Source: Streptomyces sp. SID5910
GTDB lineage: Bacteria > Actinomycetota > Actinomycetes > Streptomycetales > Streptomycetaceae
Reading direction: 5' to 3'
DNA length: 64,000 bases
Assembly (NCBI RefSeq): GCF_009862125.1
Contig: NZ_WWHX01000398.1
Location: 16,217-80,216 of the forward strand
Shown here: positions 32,554 to 40,133 of the stretch, one piece after another
How the letters are laid out: every line of letters begins with the position of its first letter
Position numbering within the stretch: the stretch's first letter is position 1
The notes under the pieces: model-generated
The model's input: the letters and a program-made list of their open reading frames with translations, nothing else
What the model was told of the DNA's origin: nothing
Database searches by the model: none
Made by a program: the position numbers and the translations under genes

Positions 32554-34469
32554 AGTACTTCCCCTACACCATCGCGGGCGAAGAGACGACGACCCGCGTC
32601 CCGGAGACGGCCGCGGACCTCGATGAGTTCCGGCGGTGGACGGAGCGCAAGGCGTCGGCCGGCGAGATGATCGGGGCGGACACGGAGACGACGGGGCTCG
32701 ACACGTTCTCCCCGACGTACCGCCTCCGAACCGCCCAGTTCGGAGACGCCCGAGACGCATGGGTCCTCCAGACCGAAGTCAGTGACCGCACGGCGGAGGC
32801 GGCTCGCTGGGCGTTCGACGTCCTGCCCCGCCTCGTCTTCCACAACGCCACCTTCGACATGCTCGTCCTTGACCGGCACCTGGGCGTCCCCCTGGCGTCG
32901 ATGGCACCGAAGGTGACCGACTCGAAGATCATCGCCCACCTCTTCGACTCGCGGCCCCGGCACGAGGGCGGATACGGTCTGAAGCTGAAGGAACTGTGCG
33001 CGCGGGACGTCGACCCGAACGCCCCCGATACGCAGGAAGACCTCACCGCCGTCTTCCGCAGCATCGGGGAGACGAAGGCGACGGGGTGGCGGAAGATCGA
33101 CATCAACCACCCGACTTACCTTCAGTACGCCGGTTTGGACGCCATCCTCGTTTCCCGATGGCTCCCTGTCGGCGTCGAGCGGCTTCGAAAGGTCGGAGTC
33201 CGTCAGGCACTCGTGGACTTCGAGCACCGTGTCATGGTCGTGTGCGCGGAGATGGAGCGCCGCGGGATGCTCGTCGACCAGGACTACGTGCGCAACCTCG
33301 TCGACCGCCTGGAGGAGGAGGCGGCACTCCACGCCGGCAAGGCGTCGAAGTACGGCGTCACGTCGGTCAACGCCCCGAAGCAGGTTGCCACGGCGCTCGT
33401 CGGCATGGGGGAGACGCTCACGGAGCGGACGGACTCCGGCAATCTGAAGGTGGATAAGGAGATCCTCCAGTCGCTTGCCGACGTCGACCGCAACTGGGAG
33501 CGCATCGGGGCTCGCACGCCCAACCCCCTGGCGGACGCTGTTCTCCGCAGCAAGCGTGCGGGGAAGTGGGCGAAGAGCTACGGCGTCGCCATGCGTGACG
33601 GCCTCGACGGCGCCGGGCGACTGCATCCGAAGATCTCCAGCCTTGCCGCACGGACGGCCCGCATGTCGATCTCGTCGCCCCCGCTCCAGCAACTCCCGTC
33701 GGGTGACTGGACGATCCGTCGCGCGCTCCTGGCCGACGAGGGGCACCGCATCATCAGCGTGGACTACTCCGCCGTGGAGATGCGCGTCCTGGCGGCCCTG
33801 GCGGACGAGAAGACGATGAAGAGCGCCATCGCGGAGGGGCGCGACCTCCACGACTTCACCGCCGAACTCATCTGGGGCCCCAGCTTCACGACGGCGCACC
33901 GAAAGATCGGTAAGGGGGTCGGCTTCGGCAAGGTCTACGGAGGCGGCGCGACCACCCTGTCCCGGCAGACAGGCGCCCCGCTCGACGAGGTGAAGGCGGC
34001 CGTCGCCGCGTATGACCGGGTCTATCCCGGCATCAAGCGGTACAGCCGCACGGTCCAGCGTCAGGCACGCGCCAACGGCTACGTCGTCGTCACGCCCACG
34101 GGTCGGCGGGTGCCGCTGGACCGGGACCGGGTTTACGCCGCGACGAACTACGCCGTGCAGAGCACCGCTCGTGACGTCCTGTGCCAAGCGCTCCTGAACA
34201 TGCATGACAGGGGGCTGACGGACTTCCTCTATCTCCCTATCCATGACGAGTGCCTCGGATCGGCGCCGGCTGACATCGCGGAGGACGTGGCGAAGGAGAT
34301 CGGCGACGCCATGGCGATGGACTTCTTCGGAGTCCCGCTCGACACGGACCCGGAGGTCGGTGGCCGGAGCTGGGGGAGCCTCTACATGAAGTTGCCGAAC
34401 GGCAAGTACGACGAGGCCCTCCGCGCCCGGGAAGACGAGTGGTACGCGCGTATGGGGCTCGCAGCGTGA
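32550..34469 (+). CDS. DNA polymerase I (family A) with 3'-5' exonuclease
   Basis: 639 residues from TTG 32550 (GGAGGTGATGGGG upstream). Exonuclease motifs: IGADTETTGLD (Exo I), FHNATFDML (Exo II) and YAGLDAILVSRW (Exo III). Polymerase motifs: A VDYSAVEMR (about 404), B RKIGKGVGFGKVYGG (about 450), C IHDECLG (about 564). No 5' nuclease domain. It is the replicative polymerase of the phage and is complete. Confidence 0.94.
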   Translation: MKYFPYTIAGEETTTRVPETAADLDEFRRWTERKASAGEMIGADTETTGLDTFSPTYRLRTAQFGDARDAWVLQTEVSDRTAEAARWAFDVLPRLVFHNATFDMLVLDRHLGVPLASMAPKVTDSKIIAHLFDSRPRHEGGYGLKLKELCARDVDPNAPDTQEDLTAVFRSIGETKATGWRKIDINHPTYLQYAGLDAILVSRWLPVGVERLRKVGVRQALVDFEHRVMVVCAEMERRGMLVDQDYVRNLVDRLEEEAALHAGKASKYGVTSVNAPKQVATALVGMGETLTERTDSGNLKVDKEILQSLADVDRNWERIGARTPNPLADAVLRSKRAGKWAKSYGVAMRDGLDGAGRLHPKISSLAARTARMSISSPPLQQLPSGDWTIRRALLADEGHRIISVDYSAVEMRVLAALADEKTMKSAIAEGRDLHDFTAELIWGPSFTTAHRKIGKGVGFGKVYGGGATTLSRQTGAPLDEVKAAVAAYDRVYPGIKRYSRTVQRQARANGYVVVTPTGRRVPLDRDRVYAATNYAVQSTARDVLCQALLNMHDRGLTDFLYLPIHDECLGSAPADIAEDVAKEIGDAMAMDFFGVPLDTDPEVGGRSWGSLYMKLPNGKYDEALRAREDEWYARMGLAA

Positions 34470-34843
34470 CCCCCGCCCGCCTCGCACCCCCGACCACGGG
34501 GCGCGTAACCGCAGTTGACCGCATGGTGGCGGGATCTCGTCCCTCTGCTGTGCGGTCCGTGCCGCGCCCCATGCGCATCACGCCCCTTCTTCGGCCGCCT
34601 GAGCCTCCGTCCGGCCCCTCCCGCCGTGACACTCTGCGACGGTGGGAGGAGTCGGATGAGTGGTCCTGTGCCTACTGTGACGCCGCATTTACACAAATGG
34701 TTGTAGCAGAGGTGGACCATGTTCGTCCGCTTGCGAAGGGCGGGGTTCACCATCCGTTCAACTTGGCCCCATCGTGCGGTCCCTGCAACCGCGCGAAAGG
34801 CGACACGGATGTCATGTCTTGGCTGGCACAAAAGCACAGGTGA
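34466..34843 (+). CDS. HNH endonuclease
   Basis: 125 residues from a GTG overlapping the polymerase stop. The first ~55 residues are Pro/Arg-rich and probably disordered; the HNH part is CAYCDAAF...VDHVRPLAKGGVHHPFNL...CGPCNRAKGD, with both CxxC zinc pairs and the D-H...N...C signature. Role unknown: homing or nicking near the replication genes. Confidence 0.82.
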   Translation: MTPARLAPPTTGRVTAVDRMVAGSRPSAVRSVPRPMRITPLLRPPEPPSGPSRRDTLRRWEESDEWSCAYCDAAFTQMVVAEVDHVRPLAKGGVHHPFNLAPSCGPCNRAKGDTDVMSWLAQKHR

Positions 34844-34966
34844 GAGCCTGACGGCCCACGATCGGGCGGTCACGCAAGGCGACCTACCGAGACTCACGGG
34901 TCGGCGTGGCGAAGTTGTGAAGATAACGACTTGATCACGCTAAGAAGTTGAACAGTGAGACATCTC

Positions 34967-34976
34967 GGCCGACATA
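34967..34976 (+). promoter_or_regulatory. GGCCGACATA box
   Basis: First of two boxes 29 bp apart in the 34,844-35,146 intergenic region. Identical to those at 14892 and 37871. Confidence 0.45.
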
Positions 34977-34995
34977 TGCCCAGGTGAGATTGGTC

Positions 34996-35005
34996 GGCCG
35001 ACATA
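34996..35005 (+). promoter_or_regulatory. GGCCGACATA box
   Basis: Second box in this intergenic region, followed by CGACGTCCGTTCGG and then TTGACC at 35025-35030. The ~300-bp gap is otherwise without genes and is comparatively AT-rich; it may hold a promoter for the following small genes or a replication-related site. Confidence 0.45.
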
Positions 35006-35146
35006 CGACGTCCGTTCGGCCGGTTTGACCTAATCGGACTATCCATCACAAAGCGGCCCTACAGGTGGAGTTGATCCGGCCGCTTGTTCGTTGCTTGTGG
35101 AGGTTGTGTGACCTACAGTCCAAGTCACGTCACAGACGGACAGCGA

Positions 35147-35509
35147 ATGACCGATCTGCTAGACGCGCTGATTCAGGCAGCGCTAGAAGTGCGGCAGTTC
35201 GTAAACGTCTATGACGACGCAGCTACCATGCCGGGCCGACGGCCTGACGTGGATGCGGACGGAACGGGGCGTACGGCGACGCGCGACCCGGGCCGACCGA
35301 CGGAGGCAACGGCGCTGGACGGGCGACGGCTTGCGCTCCAGGCAGAACTTCACAGTGGCGCCGACTGGCTCGCCTACGCAGTGGCAGCCACTCGCGGCGT
35401 CTCCGCATCCATGGATCGTGCCCTTACCCGGTGGGAGGGGGAGGACACGGCCCTCCAGCTCCCAGGGGGAACGACAGTTGATCATCATCACGGGGCCGCA
35501 GGACACTGA
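35147..35509 (+). CDS. Hypothetical protein
   Basis: 120 residues from ATG 35147 (MTDLLDALIQAALEVRQFV), with a weak site GACGGACAG upstream; the in-frame ATG at 35084 is less likely. The middle is low-complexity (Asp/Thr/Arg/Pro), the end is helical. Overlaps the next gene by 32 nt. Another frame is open here too, so confidence is limited. Confidence 0.5.
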   Translation: MTDLLDALIQAALEVRQFVNVYDDAATMPGRRPDVDADGTGRTATRDPGRPTEATALDGRRLALQAELHSGADWLAYAVAATRGVSASMDRALTRWEGEDTALQLPGGTTVDHHHGAAGH

Positions 35510-35699
35510 CGAAGCCGTCGGACTCCTGGCGGAGATGGCGGGGCTACTCGACGCTGTCCCCGCGTACAGCGCAGCACTTCAGTGGGCCACGGCGACGGCT
35601 CTTTACTGCATGGCCGGCTGGGAGCACTGCTCCCTCGCCGTCGCTGACGTGACGATCGCGGAGGCGTGCGGCCTCATAGTGCATCGACTCACCGTCTGA
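35478..35699 (+). CDS. Small helical protein
   Basis: 73 residues from TTG 35478 (CAGGGGGAACGAC upstream). IIITGPQDTDEAVGLLAEMAGLLDAV followed by an Ala-rich helix and VADVTIAEACGLIVHRLTV. Amphipathic helices without clear membrane spans. Ends just before operator copy 5 and a terminator. Function unknown. Confidence 0.5.
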   Translation: MIIITGPQDTDEAVGLLAEMAGLLDAVPAYSAALQWATATALYCMAGWEHCSLAVADVTIAEACGLIVHRLTV

Positions 35700-35702
35700 G
35701 GT

Positions 35703-35720
35703 CCGCAAAACGACTCGCGG
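35703..35720 (+). promoter_or_regulatory. Palindromic operator, degenerate copy 5
   Basis: CCGCAAAACGACTCGCGG keeps the AAAACGACTC core and has inverted ends CCGC/GCGG; three to four positions differ from the consensus. It lies 3 nt after a stop codon and 75 bp upstream of promoter motif D. Confidence 0.5.
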
Positions 35721-35751
35721 AGCCCCCGTTCCGACGTGGGACGGGGGCTTT
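35721..35751 (+). terminator. Intrinsic terminator
   Basis: AGCCCCCGTTCC pairs with GGGACGGGGGCT with a one-base irregularity, followed by TTT. Confidence 0.8.
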
Positions 35752-35795
35752 CGCTTACCCAAAGCGCTGTGTGACTCAGGTCACAGCACACCACT

Positions 35796-35826
35796 GTCAC
35801 ATCTTCGCTCTCGCGCCCCATTACCT
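35796..35826 (+). promoter_or_regulatory. Phage-specific promoter motif, copy D
   Basis: GTCACAT-N14-CCCATTACCT, 40 nt before the sigma-factor gene. If that sigma factor reads this motif, it would drive its own synthesis. Confidence 0.7.
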
Positions 35827-35866
35827 CACTACGCAAGACACACACACACGCACGGAGGAGCACACC

Positions 35867-36631
35867 ATGTCGCGAGTCACGGTCACCGACGAGCAGATTC
35901 AGGCGGCACAGGCGGGGGACGAGGCCGCCATGTGGGAGATCGTCCAGGCATTCGACTCCATGTTCTCCGGCATGATCCGTTCCGTCGGAGCCTCGGGGGC
36001 CTCGCACGAGGAGGATCTCCTCCAGGAGGCGCGCGTCGTGCTCATCCAGCACGTGCGCTCCTACGAGACGGGCGCCGACGCGGCCAAGCTGACGAGCTAC
36101 GTCTTCCAGGCGGCACGGCGGCGCATCGCGGAAGAGAACGTCGTCCACACGACCGAACTGACCACCGACCCCACGGCCGTTCTCCGCGTCCGTCGTGCGC
36201 TCTGGCACGCGGACGGCAACGTGGATGAGGCGTGGAGGACGCTCTCGGCGTGCTCCAACACGAAGAATCGGATGGAGCGCGAGCGCTTCATGTCCGTCGT
36301 GGAGGCGCTGGCCGGTACGGAGCGGCTGGACGCCCCCGTCGGCGACGACTCCGGCGGTGACGCCCTCACCCTCGCCGATGTCATCCCCGACCCCACCGCA
36401 CAGTCCGTCGACTCCTTCGAGCGAATCGACCTGGCCCGCTGGCTCATGACCCAGATCCCGCAGCGTCAGGCATTTGCGCTCCGTGCGTTCTACGGCGTCG
36501 GCATGACGAAGCAGGAGGAGCCGGAGACGTGCGCCGACCTGACCGTCAAGCCGGCCACCTTGCGTCAGCTCCGCTCCCGCGGACTGGCCAACGCGAACTC
36601 CGTCGCCATCGCGCACGGGTTCGCTGCGTAA
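35867..36631 (+). CDS. Phage RNA polymerase sigma factor (sigma70/ECF-like)
   Basis: 254 residues, strong site GGAGGAG. Residues ~20-95 match sigma region 2: a region-2.1/2.2-like helix with EEDLLQEARVVLIQHVRSYE, then KLTSYVFQAARRRIAEENV (2.3/2.4, promoter melting and -10 recognition). Residues ~190-248 look like region 4: RWLMTQIPQRQAFALRAFYGVGMTKQEEPETCADL then VKPATLRQLRSRGLANAN, the recognition helix. The linker is longer than in ECF factors. It probably redirects host RNA polymerase to phage promoters; the four-copy motif is the natural candidate target. Confidence 0.78.
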   Translation: MSRVTVTDEQIQAAQAGDEAAMWEIVQAFDSMFSGMIRSVGASGASHEEDLLQEARVVLIQHVRSYETGADAAKLTSYVFQAARRRIAEENVVHTTELTTDPTAVLRVRRALWHADGNVDEAWRTLSACSNTKNRMERERFMSVVEALAGTERLDAPVGDDSGGDALTLADVIPDPTAQSVDSFERIDLARWLMTQIPQRQAFALRAFYGVGMTKQEEPETCADLTVKPATLRQLRSRGLANANSVAIAHGFAA

Positions 36632-36671
36632 GCGATTCGCCCACCACCGACCACCGACAGGACAACCCACC

Positions 36672-36818
36672 ATGAACCGCCTTCCCTCCCTCGACGACTA
36701 CGACCTCTCCGGCGTCCGCCCCGACGAAGCCGTCCTCTGGGGCGACGACGTGATGTACGCCGTGGAGGCCCGCAGCGACGGAGAGTCCTTCGACGGCTTC
36801 ACCGTCGACACGCTCTAG
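36672..36818 (+). CDS. 48-residue acidic protein
   Basis: ATG 36672 follows the sigma gene by 40 nt. MNRLPSLDDYDLSGVRPDE..., rich in Asp/Glu, no membrane segment. Its placement after the sigma gene would suit an anti-sigma or modulator role, but this is only a guess; upstream site ACAGGACAAC is weak. Confidence 0.5.
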   Translation: MNRLPSLDDYDLSGVRPDEAVLWGDDVMYAVEARSDGESFDGFTVDTL

Positions 36819-36829
36819 TACGCACCGCT

Positions 36830-36847
36830 CCGTAAAACGACTCACGC
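36830..36847 (+). promoter_or_regulatory. Palindromic operator (stoperator-like), copy 6
   Basis: CCGTAAAACGACTCACGC, in the 57-nt gap between the acidic protein and the next gene; one mismatch from the consensus in the left half. Confidence 0.68.
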
Positions 36848-36875
36848 GACTCGACGTTACGACTGAGGAGAGAAC

Positions 36876-37829
36876 ATGACCGAGTACACCGCCACGTGCA
36901 ACAGCCGCCCGTCCGACTCCGTAACGGCGCGGGCGGATGGCCGTTCCGTGGAGCTGGAGATGCGGGTATCCGGCGACTACAGGGGAGAGGCGTACCTGAC
37001 GCCGGACAAGGCCCGCACCTTCGCCCGCGGCATCCTCGCCCTGGCCGACGAGATCGACGGGGGAGAGACGGAGGTGCCGATCCTCACGTTGCCCGCCATC
37101 GGTACCCGCTTCCAGGTCACGGAAGACGGACTCAACAGCGCCGACGTGAAGCGCGGCGCCGTCGTGACGGTGTCCGGCCATCACAATGACTACTTCGGCA
37201 CCACGGCGGAGAACGGGGTCCGCTGGTACTTCAGCCCGAAGCACATCGGAGACGGCCTGGAGCCCGTCTCCGACGAACCGTCTGACCTCCTCGACGAAAC
37301 GGGGCTCGCTGGCTGGGAGCGCGACCTCATCGGGGGCGCGAAGACCTCCGCCCCCACCAAGGTCGGCGACCGCGTGGAGATCGTGCGTGCGGAGTGGTGC
37401 GACCGGGACACGGAAGGCCGCACGGGCGTGGTCGACGAGGTGGACGCGGACGACGAGCACCTCTCCTTCCGCATCGTCGACGAGGCGGGCGACTTCATCG
37501 CGTGGGCCGCAGAGGTCCGGAAGGTCGACGCGCCGGCCGACGGAGTGGTGAAGGTCGGGGACTACGTGGAGATCACCCGATACCGCAGCTACAGCATTGA
37601 GTTCGAGGGCCTGCACGGGTACGTGACGCAGGTCGACGACGACAGCATGCCGTACCTCGTCGCCACCACCGACGAAGGGGAGGTGTGGGCGGAGGGCGTC
37701 CGCAGGATCGGCGCCTCGGCCCCCGACTCCACCCGCTCCGACCTCGTCAAGCGCGCCCAGACCGCTCTCGCCGGTACTAACCCCACGGCCGCGGACATCA
37801 TCCGCCTGGCGGAGTTCCTCGCCGGATAG
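36876..37829 (+). CDS. SH3/KOW-like module protein (paralogue 3)
   Basis: 317 residues, GAGGAGAG upstream. After an N-terminal domain (CNSRPSDSVTARADGRSVELEM, about 1-65) come repeats starting IGTRFQVTEDG, VGDRVEIVRAEW and VGDYVEITRYRS, the same barrel pattern as in the proteins at 25529 and 26355. The C-terminal ~40 residues are helical. Possibly the same molecular function, adapted to a separate operon. Unknown. Confidence 0.66.
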   Translation: MTEYTATCNSRPSDSVTARADGRSVELEMRVSGDYRGEAYLTPDKARTFARGILALADEIDGGETEVPILTLPAIGTRFQVTEDGLNSADVKRGAVVTVSGHHNDYFGTTAENGVRWYFSPKHIGDGLEPVSDEPSDLLDETGLAGWERDLIGGAKTSAPTKVGDRVEIVRAEWCDRDTEGRTGVVDEVDADDEHLSFRIVDEAGDFIAWAAEVRKVDAPADGVVKVGDYVEITRYRSYSIEFEGLHGYVTQVDDDSMPYLVATTDEGEVWAEGVRRIGASAPDSTRSDLVKRAQTALAGTNPTAADIIRLAEFLAG

Positions 37830-37831
37830 TC

Positions 37832-37849
37832 GCGTAAGTCGTTTCACGC
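37832..37849 (-). promoter_or_regulatory. Palindromic operator (stoperator-like), copy 7, reversed
   Basis: On the minus strand GCGTGAAACGACTTACGC. Immediately after the preceding stop and 15 bp before the TTGTGT element of the next promoter. Confidence 0.7.
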
Positions 37850-37864
37850 AGCTCCTCGCAGGGG

Positions 37865-37894
37865 TTGTGTGGCCGACATACGTCATGTCATAGT
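37865..37894 (+). promoter_or_regulatory. Putative promoter with GGCCGACATA box (cassette 1)
   Basis: TTGTGT (37865-37870) and CATAGT (37889-37894) are 18 bp apart; GGCCGACATA (37871-37880) fills part of the spacer, and GACAT-N5-ATGTC forms an inverted repeat. About 50 bp here are nearly the same as at 40151-40200, including the trailing CACACCGCAAGGCACT. Confidence 0.55.
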
Positions 37895-37928
37895 GGTCAC
37901 ACCGCAAGGCACTAGCGAAGGAGTGGTC

Positions 37929-38033
37929 GTGGACATCAAGCGAGCCGGCAAGTTCGTCTGCATCGTCCACGGCCCCTCCTGCGACCACGACGCCAAGCGT
38001 CGGCACATCTTCCGTTGGGTCGCCGCGAAGTAA
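37929..38033 (+). CDS. 34-residue protein with Cys/His cluster
   Basis: GTG 37929 with GAAGGAGTGG upstream. MDIKRAGKFVCIVHGPSCDHDAKRRHIFRW: CxxxH...CxH could bind zinc, and the peptide is basic. It is first after the duplicated promoter and is followed by a terminator, so a micropeptide is plausible. Confidence 0.5.
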   Translation: MDIKRAGKFVCIVHGPSCDHDAKRRHIFRWVAAK

Positions 38034-38040
38034 CTGGATC

Positions 38041-38064
38041 GGGCGCTCCACACCGGGGCGCCCC
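38041..38064 (+). terminator. Probable terminator hairpin
   Basis: GGGCGC (38041-38046) pairs with GCGCCC (38059-38064, within GGGGCGCCCC); no T-tract. Confidence 0.45.
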
Positions 38065-38079
38065 AAGGGAGGGGACGAG

Positions 38080-38526
38080 ATGCAGCCCAAACACCGCACC
38101 TTGCGCCGCGACAGGTGGACCAACGGCTACGTCACGAGTGACGGACGCTACGAGGTCAGCCCCGTGTTCGGGTCCAGCATCCGAGGCGGAGACGTCACCC
38201 GCCCCACCGGATGGTGTCTCAAGGACCGGCAGGGTGAGCCCTGCTACCGTCCGCGCCTTTCCGACATCCGCGACACCCTCGCGGAGCGCCCCACAGGAGT
38301 GGGCGGCACGGTTGCCGAACTCACCCCGACGATGCGCCGGGTGTACGACAGGGTTCAGGCCGGCTGGTCGGTTCGCCAGGGTGACGGCACGCAGTACCGC
38401 ACCGTCAAGGCGCTCGCCGACCGTGGGCTGGTCAAGCTGGAGACCGAGTACCCGTACTGGGGTCAGGACAAGTGCCGCCACCTGTGGTCGTTCCGTCGCT
38501 GGCACGTCTCCAAGATCGAAGACTGA
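38080..38526 (+). CDS. Hypothetical protein with winged-helix-like C-terminus
   Basis: 148 residues, GGGAGGGGACGAG upstream. N-terminal half beta-like with VTSDGRYEVSPVF; C-terminal half ELTPTMRRVYDRVQAG...YRTVKALADRGLVKLE has the helix-helix-wing pattern of winged-helix DNA-binding proteins. Could be a small phage regulator; target unknown. Confidence 0.6.
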   Translation: MQPKHRTLRRDRWTNGYVTSDGRYEVSPVFGSSIRGGDVTRPTGWCLKDRQGEPCYRPRLSDIRDTLAERPTGVGGTVAELTPTMRRVYDRVQAGWSVRQGDGTQYRTVKALADRGLVKLETEYPYWGQDKCRHLWSFRRWHVSKIED

Positions 38527-38533
38527 CCCACCC

Positions 38534-38607
38534 GCCCCGCATAGGCAAGCCCGAACACCCGGCACCCCCAGTGCCGGCGGGCGCGCGGTTCGAATCCGCG
38601 GCGGGGC
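38534..38607 (+). ncRNA. tRNA-like cloverleaf, anomalous (possible pseudo-tRNA)
   Basis: A 7-bp acceptor (GCCCCGC/GCGGGGC), a perfect T-arm (CGCGG-TTCGAAT-CCGCG) and a 5-bp anticodon stem (CGGCA/TGCCG) with loop CCCCCAG can be drawn. The anticodon would be CCC (Gly), but position 33 is C rather than U and no proper D-stem forms. No encoded CCA. It fills the gap between two genes. Confidence 0.35.
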
Positions 38608-38633
38608 CCTTGCCCAACCAGTAGGAGTCTGAG

Positions 38634-38855
38634 ATGCCAGTGTTCTACAAGCACTTCGGCGACGCTGCACACGACGCCCTGACGTCAAACGCGGACCGCG
38701 CTGCGCGTCACGCGGAGGAACGGGATGCGGCCACGCGAGCAGCCTTCGACCGCTTCCACGCCACGGCCAGGACGGACCGCAAGGCGGCCGTCGCCCAGCT
38801 CCACACCGACATGAAGCGCGCCGGGGGACCGGTGCCGCAGGACGAGGAGAAGTGA
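38634..38855 (+). CDS. Small hypothetical protein
   Basis: 73 residues, highly charged and helical (ADRAARHAEERDAATRAAFDRFHATARTDRK has coiled-coil character). Overlaps the next GTG by 4 nt. Function unknown. Confidence 0.6.
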   Translation: MPVFYKHFGDAAHDALTSNADRAARHAEERDAATRAAFDRFHATARTDRKAAVAQLHTDMKRAGGPVPQDEEK

Positions 38856-39691
38856 CCATGAAGGAAGTCTTCGAGGAGCACCACTCGGGTGAGCGATACG
38901 GATACGTGACGGAGGTGGAGACCGACTCGGCGTACAAGCAGGTGCTTTTGAGTGCTGGGGCATTGGACGGTTCCCCGATCGACACCGCGTGGGTGTCGCC
39001 CATGCAAGCTCGTGCCATCGCCGAAGCCCTGATCCGCGCGGCTGACGAGGTGGAAACCCTCGCCCACACCGGCCGGCCCTCCCGTGCCCCGATGCGCATC
39101 GCCTCCGCTGCCGCGTTCGTCACCACCCTGGCCGCGCTCGGCTTCGTCGTCGCCCCCGACGCGCAGGCCCCGGAGTACCCGCTTCTGAAGGACGTCGTCT
39201 CTGCCCCCGTCATGACGCCCTCCCCGAACTCCCCGTCGCCGTACAAGCCGGAGCCCCAGCCGGCCACGCACACGGACCGGGACGAGGAGCGCAAGACACT
39301 GACGCCGTCGCCCTCCCCGACGATCGCCAAGCCGTCGTCGACCCCCGCCACGAAGCGGCCCGGGAAGACTCCCGCGGACATCCGCATCAGCTTCTACCGC
39401 GACTGCACGGGCGACCCCCAACCGTGCATCGACGCGGGGTCGCTGACGATGTACGCCGGGCACATCCTGGCCGGCCACAACTATGACGGGTACGCCTGGC
39501 TCTCCCGCGTCCCCGTCGGCCGCACGGTCCGCGTCATCTCTGGTCCGCTCGCCGGAACGTACCGGGTCTACGGGCACCAGTACATCGACCGCCAGGGCGG
39601 CGCCATCCCCACGTTCTCCGGCGGCCCGGACCTCGTCCTCCAGACGTGCGAGGGGGACGGCACGGGGTTCTCGTTGCTGCGCCGAGTCTGA
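38852..39691 (+). CDS. Membrane-anchored sortase-like protein
   Basis: 279 residues (ATG 38858 also possible). A cytoplasmic N-domain (about 1-80) similar to small phage proteins with QARAIAEALIRAADE, one membrane segment (about 85-107), a Pro/Ser/Thr linker, then a C-terminal domain with GHNYDGYAWLSRVPVGRTVRVI, a beta core, LVLQTCEGD and the final LLRRV. That is the His...Cys...Arg order of sortases. If active it would sort or cross-link surface proteins of the lysogen. The family assignment is by pattern only. Confidence 0.6.
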   Translation: MTMKEVFEEHHSGERYGYVTEVETDSAYKQVLLSAGALDGSPIDTAWVSPMQARAIAEALIRAADEVETLAHTGRPSRAPMRIASAAAFVTTLAALGFVVAPDAQAPEYPLLKDVVSAPVMTPSPNSPSPYKPEPQPATHTDRDEERKTLTPSPSPTIAKPSSTPATKRPGKTPADIRISFYRDCTGDPQPCIDAGSLTMYAGHILAGHNYDGYAWLSRVPVGRTVRVISGPLAGTYRVYGHQYIDRQGGAIPTFSGGPDLVLQTCEGDGTGFSLLRRV

Positions 39692-39694
39692 CCT

Positions 39695-39727
39695 AGAGCC
39701 CCTGTCAATTCCGGTGACAGGGGCTCT
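39695..39727 (+). terminator. Intrinsic terminator (pair with 40670)
   Basis: AGAGCCCCTGTCA pairs over 13 bp with TGACAGGGGCTCT, loop ATTCCGG, followed by TCC. Confidence 0.85.
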
Positions 39728-39759
39728 TCCTGTACCGCAAACCGCTCACAGGAGGAGCT

Positions 39760-39954
39760 ATGTCCGTACTGACCATCCCCGCCCGCGACGTCCGCAGGGG
39801 TGACCGCTTCAGCCTCCACGGGCACCGACGCGCCGCCTCCGACGGAGCCTGGCCGTGGGGAGAGGGGAGCGTCACCCTGCACTTCGAGGGCGGCGGCTAC
39901 GCCATCGTGCCGGCGGGTACGGAGGTCGTGGTGAACCGCGGGGAGGCGGCGTGA
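39760..39954 (+). CDS. Small beta-rich hypothetical protein
   Basis: 64 residues, ACAGGAGGAGC upstream. TIPARDVRRGDRF...VTLHFEGGGYAIVPAGTEVVV: a short SH3-like barrel is likely, akin to phage gene products with V(A/R)xGD motifs. Overlaps the next gene by 4 nt. Confidence 0.62.
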   Translation: MSVLTIPARDVRRGDRFSLHGHRRAASDGAWPWGEGSVTLHFEGGGYAIVPAGTEVVVNRGEAA

Positions 39955-40133
39955 CGTTCCGCCTGACGTTCGAGGACGGCCCCACCGTACTCGTCGACGA
40001 GGACGCGCGGCTCCTCTTCCTCCGCCTGGCGAAGCAACGTGGGGACGAGGTGACCCGCGTCCGCGGGGGCCACGTCATCACGCTCGCCGGCCGACGGGTG
40101 CGACGGGTGGCACTGATCGCGGAAGTCGCGTGA
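39951..40133 (+). CDS. Small hypothetical protein
   Basis: 60 residues from GTG, overlapping the previous stop. Alternating strands (FRLTFEDGPTVLVDEDARLL) and a basic end. Its last codons are part of operator copy 8. Confidence 0.6.
   Translation: MTFRLTFEDGPTVLVDEDARLLFLRLAKQRGDEVTRVRGGHVITLAGRRVRRVALIAEVA

Noticed and set aside
36628..36646. Further copies of the 18-bp palindrome at 36628 and 24673
   Set aside because: Only the left half GCGTAA is present, and it is made by an Ala-stop codon pair that is common at gene ends; the AACGAC core and right half are missing.
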